Both the position numbers and the translations under genes were made by a program. A stretch of DNA of 10,154 nt from the NCBI GenBank assembly GCA_020441605.1, contig JAGRLX010000380.1, forward strand, positions 1-10,154. The letters are read 5' to 3'. The stretch comes from Alphaproteobacteria bacterium. GTDB taxonomy: Bacteria; Pseudomonadota; Alphaproteobacteria; Rhizobiales; Aestuariivirgaceae. The stretch's first letter is position 1. Each line of letters begins with the position of its first letter. Below, piece after piece: positions 6,208 to 10,154 of the stretch. The notes beneath the pieces were generated by a model. The model worked only from the letters and a program-made list of their open reading frames with translations, made no database searches and had not been told where the DNA came from.

Positions 6208-6452
6208 GGCTTGGCTCCTGACTTGCGGAAATCAGATCATCCCCGCGCCACGGCATCATCTTGCCAGCGGCGCCATCGCCGTCACCATCGGCATGGTTTC
6301 CCGCCATGGTGGCCGAATGATGACGGGCCTCCGGAACATCGCATCTCGATCTGGACGATCATTCGCCGCGGCAGTGGATCGGCATGCGGAAAATCTGGTA
6401 ACAGAATGACCGAGAGTCTTGATCGAACAACAATCACAGGAAGATGAGTGAC

Positions 6453-7346
6453 ATGGCAAAGCGTATCGTATTCACTGGCGGGTCTGGCAAGGCGGGAAAG
6501 CATGCCGTGCCGTGGCTGAAGGCCAAGGGCTATGACATCCTAAACCTCGACCTCAAGCCGCTTGATTGCCCCGGTGTGAATACGCTGATCACCGATGTTT
6601 GCGATTCCGGCCAGGTGTTCAACGCACTCACCATGCACTATGGCTTTGATGGCTACGACAAGGGCCAGGTGCCACAGCCACCGGATGCCGTTGTCCACTT
6701 CGCTGCGATTCCGCGCGTGCTGATCGAGCCGGACAACAAGACCTACGAAGTCAACGTCATGTCCACCTACAATGTCATCGAAGCGGCAATGAAGCTTGGC
6801 ATCCGCAAGGTGATCATCGCATCCAGCGAGACGACCTATGGCGTGTGCTTCGCCGAGGGCGACAAGGACTTCCACAGCTTCCCGCTTGAGGAAGACTACG
6901 ATATCGACCCGATGGACTCGTATGGCCTGTCCAAGGTCATCAACGAGAAGACGGCCCGCGCCTTCGCCATGCGCTACGGCGCCGACATCTGTGCGCTGCG
7001 CATCGGCAATGTCATCGAGCCCCATGAGTACCCGATGTTCGAGGGCTTTCTGCAGAATCCGATGAGCCGCAAGCGCAACGCCTGGGCCTATATCGATGCC
7101 CGCGACCTCGCCCAGATCGTGCACCTGTGCCTCGAGAAGGATGGCATGGGCTTCCAGGTGTTCAACGCGGTGAACGACACGATTACCACCAAGGAACCGA
7201 CAGCCGAGTTCCTCAAGAAATACTGCCCGCAAATTCCGGTGACGCGCGAGATGGGTGAATGGGAAGCGCCGCTCTCCAACCGCAAGATCCGCGAAGTGCT
7301 GGGCTTCAAGGAAGAGCACAACTGGCGGAAATACGTGAAGGTCTGA
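6453..7346 (+). CDS. NAD(P)-dependent epimerase/dehydratase (extended SDR family)
   Basis: This 297-residue cytoplasmic enzyme has the extended short-chain dehydrogenase fold and would oxidise, epimerise or dehydrate a sugar, nucleotide-sugar or uronate-type substrate with NAD(P). The N-terminal Rossmann motif is TGGSGKAG (8-15), with Asp33 after beta-2 suggesting NAD preference. VHFAAIP (81-87) is the usual HxAA segment, IIASSETTYG (121-130) holds the catalytic Ser/Thr, and YGLSK (157-161) is the YxxxK pair. LRIGNVIEP (182-190) and AYIDARDLAQ (212-221) are typical of the C-terminal substrate domain. ATG 6453 is chosen because AGGAAG (6438-6443) lies nine bases before it; the earlier ATG 6444 abuts that site directly. 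Its stop overlaps the aminotransferase start by one base (TGATG), implying coupled translation and a shared pathway. The specific substrate cannot be read from the sequence. Confidence 0.9.
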   Translation: MAKRIVFTGGSGKAGKHAVPWLKAKGYDILNLDLKPLDCPGVNTLITDVCDSGQVFNALTMHYGFDGYDKGQVPQPPDAVVHFAAIPRVLIEPDNKTYEVNVMSTYNVIEAAMKLGIRKVIIASSETTYGVCFAEGDKDFHSFPLEEDYDIDPMDSYGLSKVINEKTARAFAMRYGADICALRIGNVIEPHEYPMFEGFLQNPMSRKRNAWAYIDARDLAQIVHLCLEKDGMGFQVFNAVNDTITTKEPTAEFLKKYCPQIPVTREMGEWEAPLSNRKIREVLGFKEEHNWRKYVKV

Positions 7347-8446
7347 TGCCGCTTTCCGTCACACCGCTCATCGACAGCCTGCCGTCGACGGTCCCCTTCG
7401 TGGGACCGGAGGCGCTGGAACGGCGCACTGGAAACATCTTCCGTGCCCGGATCGGCGCCAATGAGAGCGTCTTCGGTCCCTCGCCAAAGGTCATCGCCGC
7501 CATGCAGGCAGCGGCAGGCGATGTCTGGCAGTATTGCGATCCCGAGAACCACGATCTCAAGGCGGCACTGGCCAAGCATCTTGGCGTGGGTCCCGAGAAT
7601 GTCATGGTGGGTGAAGGCATCGATGGGCTGTTCGGCTATGCCGTCAGGCTTTTCGTCGATCCAGGAGTCACGGTTGCATCGTCGCTCGGCGCCTACCCCA
7701 CCTTCAATTTCCATGTGCATGGCTTTGGCGGCAGGCTGGTCACTACGCCCTATGTGAATGACCGTGAGAATCCGGCCTCGCTGCTCGATCTGGCGAAGCG
7801 TGAGAAGGCGCGGCTGATCTATTTCGCCAACCCGGACAATCCAATGGGAAGCTGGTGGGAGGCCGCCGCGGTCGAAGACATGATCGCCAAATTGCCGGAC
7901 GGCTCACTGCTGATGCTCGACGAGGCCTATGGCGAATTTGCGCCCGATGGCACATTGCCTCCGCTCGATGTGTCGAACCCGAAGGTATTGCGGTTTCGCA
8001 CCTTCTCGAAAGCCTATGGGATGGCCGGTATGCGACTTGGCTACGCCATCGGCCACGCTGACCTGATCACGGCCTTCGACAAGATCCGCAATCACTTCGG
8101 TGTCACCCGCATCGGACAGGTGGCGGGCCTCGCGGCGCTGGCGGATCAGGACCATTTGCGTCACGTGGTGATGCAGGTCCGCGAAGCACGCGATGCGATT
8201 TCGAAAATTGCCCGCGACAATGGTCTGAAACCGCTGGCGTCAGCCACCAATTTCGTGACGATCGATTGCGGCCGTGACGGTGATCATGCCAGGCGTATCC
8301 TGGACGGGCTGGTCGCCCGCGGCGTCTTCGTCCGCATGCCGGGCGTGGCTCCGCTCAACCGCTGCATCCGGGTGACCTGCGGAAGGCCGGAGGACCTCGC
8401 AGTGTTTGCGGCGCAATTGCCGGCGGCGATCGAGGCCGCCGGCTGA
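7346..8446 (+). CDS. PLP-dependent aminotransferase, HisC-like (class I/II fold)
   Basis: This 366-residue fold-type I aminotransferase resembles histidinol-phosphate aminotransferases. GANES (37-41) opens the domain, NPDNPMG (162-168) and LDEAYGEF (191-198) hold the cofactor-binding Asn and Asp, and FSKAYGMAGMRLGYAIG (220-236) carries the Schiff-base Lys222. Arg342 in IRVTCG is the usual carboxylate- or phosphate-binding arginine. The length matches the family (350-370). ATG 7346 shares its A with the upstream stop, so translation is probably coupled to the SDR gene. A true HisC would more often sit with his genes. Pairing with an SDR suggests a paralogue acting on another substrate: the SDR makes a keto group and this enzyme adds the amino group. 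That is inference. The 3' end lies in a GC-rich inverted repeat and is convergent with wrbA. Confidence 0.9.
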   Translation: MPLSVTPLIDSLPSTVPFVGPEALERRTGNIFRARIGANESVFGPSPKVIAAMQAAAGDVWQYCDPENHDLKAALAKHLGVGPENVMVGEGIDGLFGYAVRLFVDPGVTVASSLGAYPTFNFHVHGFGGRLVTTPYVNDRENPASLLDLAKREKARLIYFANPDNPMGSWWEAAAVEDMIAKLPDGSLLMLDEAYGEFAPDGTLPPLDVSNPKVLRFRTFSKAYGMAGMRLGYAIGHADLITAFDKIRNHFGVTRIGQVAGLAALADQDHLRHVVMQVREARDAISKIARDNGLKPLASATNFVTIDCGRDGDHARRILDGLVARGVFVRMPGVAPLNRCIRVTCGRPEDLAVFAAQLPAAIEAAG

Positions 8447-8457
8447 GTTCGGCAATT
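8415..8457. terminator. nested inverted repeat at convergent gene ends, candidate bidirectional terminator
   Basis: A perfect nine-base stem, GCCGGCGGC (8419-8427) with GCCGCCGGC (8435-8443), loop GATCGAG, lies inside the last codons of the aminotransferase gene. A second perfect eight-base pair, AATTGCCG (8415-8422) with CGGCAATT (8450-8457), overlaps it by four bases and spans both stop codons (TGA 8444-8446, and TAA of wrbA 8456-8458). The two pairings compete or nest. No T run follows in either direction, so termination would not be canonical. Confidence 0.45.
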
Positions 8458-9058
8458 ACTTTCCAGCAAGCTTGGATGCGATGGTCGCCACGTGCCTGCC
8501 CTGATAGCGCGCACCATCGAGCTCGTGCTGGGCGGGCTGGCGGCTGCCATCCGAGTGGGTGATGGTCGATGCGCCATAGGGCGAACCGCCACGGATTTCA
8601 TCGACGCCTGACTGGCCTTCCCATGTATAGGGGAGTCCGACGACCACCATGCCATGGTGCAGCATGGTGGGAATGAAGCCGAGGATGGTCGATTCCTGTC
8701 CGCCGTGCTGCGTGGCAGACGAGGTCATGGCCGAGCCAACCTTGCCGGCCAACGCCTGCTTTGCCCACAGGCTACCCGTCTGGTCGATGAAGTTGCGCAT
8801 CTGGGAAGCCATGGTGCCATAACGCGTGCCGCAGCCGAAGATGATGGCATCGTAGTTGGCCAGTTCCTCCGGCTTGGCGATCGGGGCCTTCTGGTCAAGT
8901 TTGTAGTAGGCCGCCTTGGCCACGTCCTCCGGCACCAGCTCGGGCACCCGCTTGACGTCGACCTCGGCGCCGGCCTCCTTGGCGCCTTCTGCGGCGGCGT
9001 AGGCCATCTGCTCCATGTGGCCCCAGGCGGAATAGTAGAGAACGAGAACTTTCGTCAT
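8456..9058 (-). CDS. wrbA: NAD(P)H:quinone oxidoreductase, WrbA type
   Basis: This 200-residue flavodoxin-like enzyme, the usual WrbA length, binds FMN and reduces quinones by two electrons using NAD(P)H, avoiding semiquinone radicals. The FMN phosphate loop is YYSAWGHM (8-15), where most members have [24 protein letters not shown] (74-90), [11 protein letters not shown] (113-123) and RGGSPYGAS (156-164) are clear family signatures. ATG 9058 is chosen because AAGGA lies seven bases before it on the minus strand. An in-frame TTG at 9073 overlaps the upstream stop but has no advantage. It follows the VOC gene by 11 bases, so the two form one transcript, probably for quinone or catechol stress. 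Its 3' end faces the aminotransferase gene nine bases away. Confidence 0.96.
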   Translation of the reverse strand: MTKVLVLYYSAWGHMEQMAYAAAEGAKEAGAEVDVKRVPELVPEDVAKAAYYKLDQKAPIAKPEELANYDAIIFGCGTRYGTMASQMRNFIDQTGSLWAKQALAGKVGSAMTSSATQHGGQESTILGFIPTMLHHGMVVVGLPYTWEGQSGVDEIRGGSPYGASTITHSDGSRQPAQHELDGARYQGRHVATIASKLAGK

Positions 9059-9069
9059 GGTGTCATCCT

Positions 9070-9561
9070 TCAATGAGAGGTGTTGATGAGATCGTTGAGG
9101 TCTAGCCGACGGGTGTACATCGCGATGCTCCCGTCAGGGTTACGCGGCCACTGGGCTTCCGGTTTGTCCCAGTAGAGCTCAATGCCGTTCTGGTCGGGAT
9201 CGTGCAGATAGAGGGCCTCAGACACGCCATGGTCCGAGGCGCCATCGAGCTGAACACCGTGGGCGACCAGCTTCTTCAGGGCGTTGGCCAGATCGGCCCG
9301 CTCCGGATAGAGGATCGCCACATGAAAGAGACCCGTGGTGCCCGGTGGCGGAGGCGAGCCGCCTTCACTCTCCCACGTGTTCAGGCCGATGTGATGGTGA
9401 TAGCCGCCAGCTGAGATAAAGGCGGCCTGGGAACCGTACATCTGCTGAAGCTCGAAGCCGAGTACCCCGACATAGAAATCGAGCGCGCGCTGAAGGTTCG
9501 AGACCTTGAGGTGGACATGACCGATGCGGGTCCCCGCCGGAATGGGTTTGTTGGATAGCAC
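9070..9561 (-). CDS. VOC-family protein (catechol 2,3-dioxygenase/glyoxalase-like)
   Basis: This 163-residue protein of the vicinal-oxygen-chelate superfamily has two beta-alpha-beta-beta-beta modules forming one metal site. [18 protein letters not shown] (13-30) opens the first module and HHHIGLNTW (55-63) closes it. GLFHVAIL (77-84) opens the second and [10 protein letters not shown] (123-132) closes it. Candidate metal ligands are His17, His57, His80 and Glu128. CatE-type extradiol dioxygenases are usually about 280 residues, so this is the short form. The sequence resembles CatE closely, but ring cleavage is not assured. Translation appears to start at GTG 9561, with AAAAAGG about eight bases upstream on the minus strand; no better in-frame start exists. 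It is the first gene of a two-gene unit with wrbA, which fits removal of catechols, quinones or related electrophiles. Confidence 0.88.
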   Translation of the reverse strand: MLSNKPIPAGTRIGHVHLKVSNLQRALDFYVGVLGFELQQMYGSQAAFISAGGYHHHIGLNTWESEGGSPPPPGTTGLFHVAILYPERADLANALKKLVAHGVQLDGASDHGVSEALYLHDPDQNGIELYWDKPEAQWPRNPDGSIAMYTRRLDLNDLINTSH

Positions 9562-9575
9562 GCCAGAACCTTTTT

Positions 9576-9592
9576 GTAACTGACCACGTTAC
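9576..9592. promoter_or_regulatory. inverted repeat GTAAC-N7-GTTAC, candidate operator of the VOC-wrbA unit
   Basis: Two perfect five-base arms separated by seven bases lie 14 bases before the GTG start of the VOC gene, in the 164-base divergent gap to upp. The size and spacing suit a dimeric winged-helix repressor such as the HxlR/DUF24 or MarR types that often control quinone-stress genes; no such gene is in the window. TTGTAA-N16-TATAGG (9574-9601) overlaps it on the plus strand and could be a weak promoter towards upp, but this is uncertain. Confidence 0.4.
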
Positions 9593-9725
9593 GGATATAG
9601 GCGCTCCCATGACCTCGCGCAAGTGCCTTGCCGCGGGAGACTCAAAAAACGTGGAACACCGTCCACCAGGCTTGAAATCCGCTGCGCCCTTCCGCAAAAC
9701 GGATGGAGCACAGAGGAGACGCGAC

Positions 9726-10154
9726 ATGGCCAAGACGGATCTGCCCAAGACCTTGCATGTGGTGAATCACCCCCTGGTCCTCCACAAGCTGACCCTGATG
9801 CGTGACAAGAACACGCCGTCGGCCGTCTTCCGCCAGTTGCTCCGCGAAATCAGCCTGTTGCTGGCCTATGAAGTGGCCCGCGACCTGCCGATGACCATGC
9901 AGACGATCGAGACGCCCCTGGCAGAGATGGAAGCGCCCATCCTCAAGGGCAAGAAACTGGTCATCGTGTCGATCCTCCGGGCCGGCAATGGACTTCTCGA
10001 AGGCATGCTGGATCTCATGCCGTCAGCCCGCGTCGGCCACATCGGCCTCTATCGCGATCCGGAAACGCTACAGCCAGTGGAATACTATCTGAAGGTGCCG
10101 GACGATATTTCCGAACGCCCTGTCATCGTTGTCGATCCGATGCTGGCCACCGGC
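9726..10154 (+). CDS. upp: uracil phosphoribosyltransferase (3' end cut by window)
   Basis: This enzyme makes UMP from uracil and PRPP in pyrimidine salvage. The visible 143 residues are about two thirds of the usual 208-210. [20 protein letters not shown] (15-34) is the strongly conserved N-terminal segment of Upp. [14 protein letters not shown] (81-94), [18 protein letters not shown] (104-121) and [11 protein letters not shown] (133-143) follow, the last being the start of the PRPP-binding loop, where the window stops. Translation starts at ATG 9726, with GAGGAGA at 9714-9720 five bases upstream. It is divergent from the VOC-wrbA unit and not obviously related to it in function. Confidence 0.97.
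   Translation, partial: MAKTDLPKTLHVVNHPLVLHKLTLMRDKNTPSAVFRQLLREISLLLAYEVARDLPMTMQTIETPLAEMEAPILKGKKLVIVSILRAGNGLLEGMLDLMPSARVGHIGLYRDPETLQPVEYYLKVPDDISERPVIVVDPMLATG

Noticed and set aside
5942..6307. Alternative minus-strand frame of 121 residues over the small-protein locus
   Set aside because: It has no ribosome site and a composition rich in His, Arg and Cys. The frame 5980-6207 has AGGAG and a clean membrane segment.
6208..6452. Possible small RNA or extra gene in the 245-base divergent gap
   Set aside because: I see no strong promoter pair, hairpin with T run, or frame with a ribosome site beyond those of the two flanking genes.
1..10154. CRISPR array, IS element, phage or defence genes
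   Set aside because: No spaced direct repeats of suitable length, no terminal inverted repeats, and no transposase, integrase, nuclease or toxin-antitoxin motifs in any plausible frame.

Overview
The window is GC-rich (roughly 60-65 % by eye), tightly packed and carries genes typical of an alphaproteobacterium. The gene set, codon use and the WrbA/VOC pair suggest Hyphomicrobiales (rhizobia-like), but that placement is inference. I see no phage, IS element or CRISPR array. No stretch longer than 300 bases lacks a gene.

Region 1 (1-5781, + strand) is a sugar-catabolism cluster. It contains a ribulokinase-like FGGY kinase cut by the left edge, a probable terminator plus a new promoter, and an ADP-dependent phosphofructokinase/glucokinase-family sugar kinase. 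A DeoR/GlpR-type regulator overlaps that kinase by 4 bases. After a second probable promoter come an uncharacterised TIM-barrel protein with class I aldolase-like motifs and a HpcH/HpaI-family class II aldolase. Two kinases, two aldolases and a sugar-phosphate-sensing regulator fit a route in which a ketose is phosphorylated, perhaps twice, and then cleaved. The substrate cannot be read from the sequence. No transporter is in view; it may lie to the left.

Region 2 (5868-6207) holds tRNA-Arg(CCT) on + and, convergent with it, a gene for a small membrane-anchored protein with a Pro/Thr/Glu/Gln repeat tail. The 245 bases from 6208 to 6452 hold the divergent leaders of this gene and the next unit; I see no convincing promoter or RNA there.

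Region 3 (6453-8446, +) is a two-gene unit, an extended SDR NAD(P)-dependent oxidoreductase/epimerase and a HisC-like PLP aminotransferase, with stop and start overlapping by one base. It ends in a nested inverted repeat shared with the convergent wrbA.

Region 4 (8456-9561, - strand) is a VOC-family dioxygenase/glyoxalase-like gene followed by wrbA (NAD(P)H:quinone oxidoreductase). This looks like a quinone/catechol or electrophile stress operon, with a GTAAC-N7-GTTAC inverted repeat just upstream. Divergent from it, the right edge cuts upp (uracil phosphoribosyltransferase) inside its PRPP-binding motif.

The most interesting material is the sugar cluster: an ADP-dependent-family kinase, best known from archaea and animals, beside an aldolase-like protein I cannot assign to a named family.
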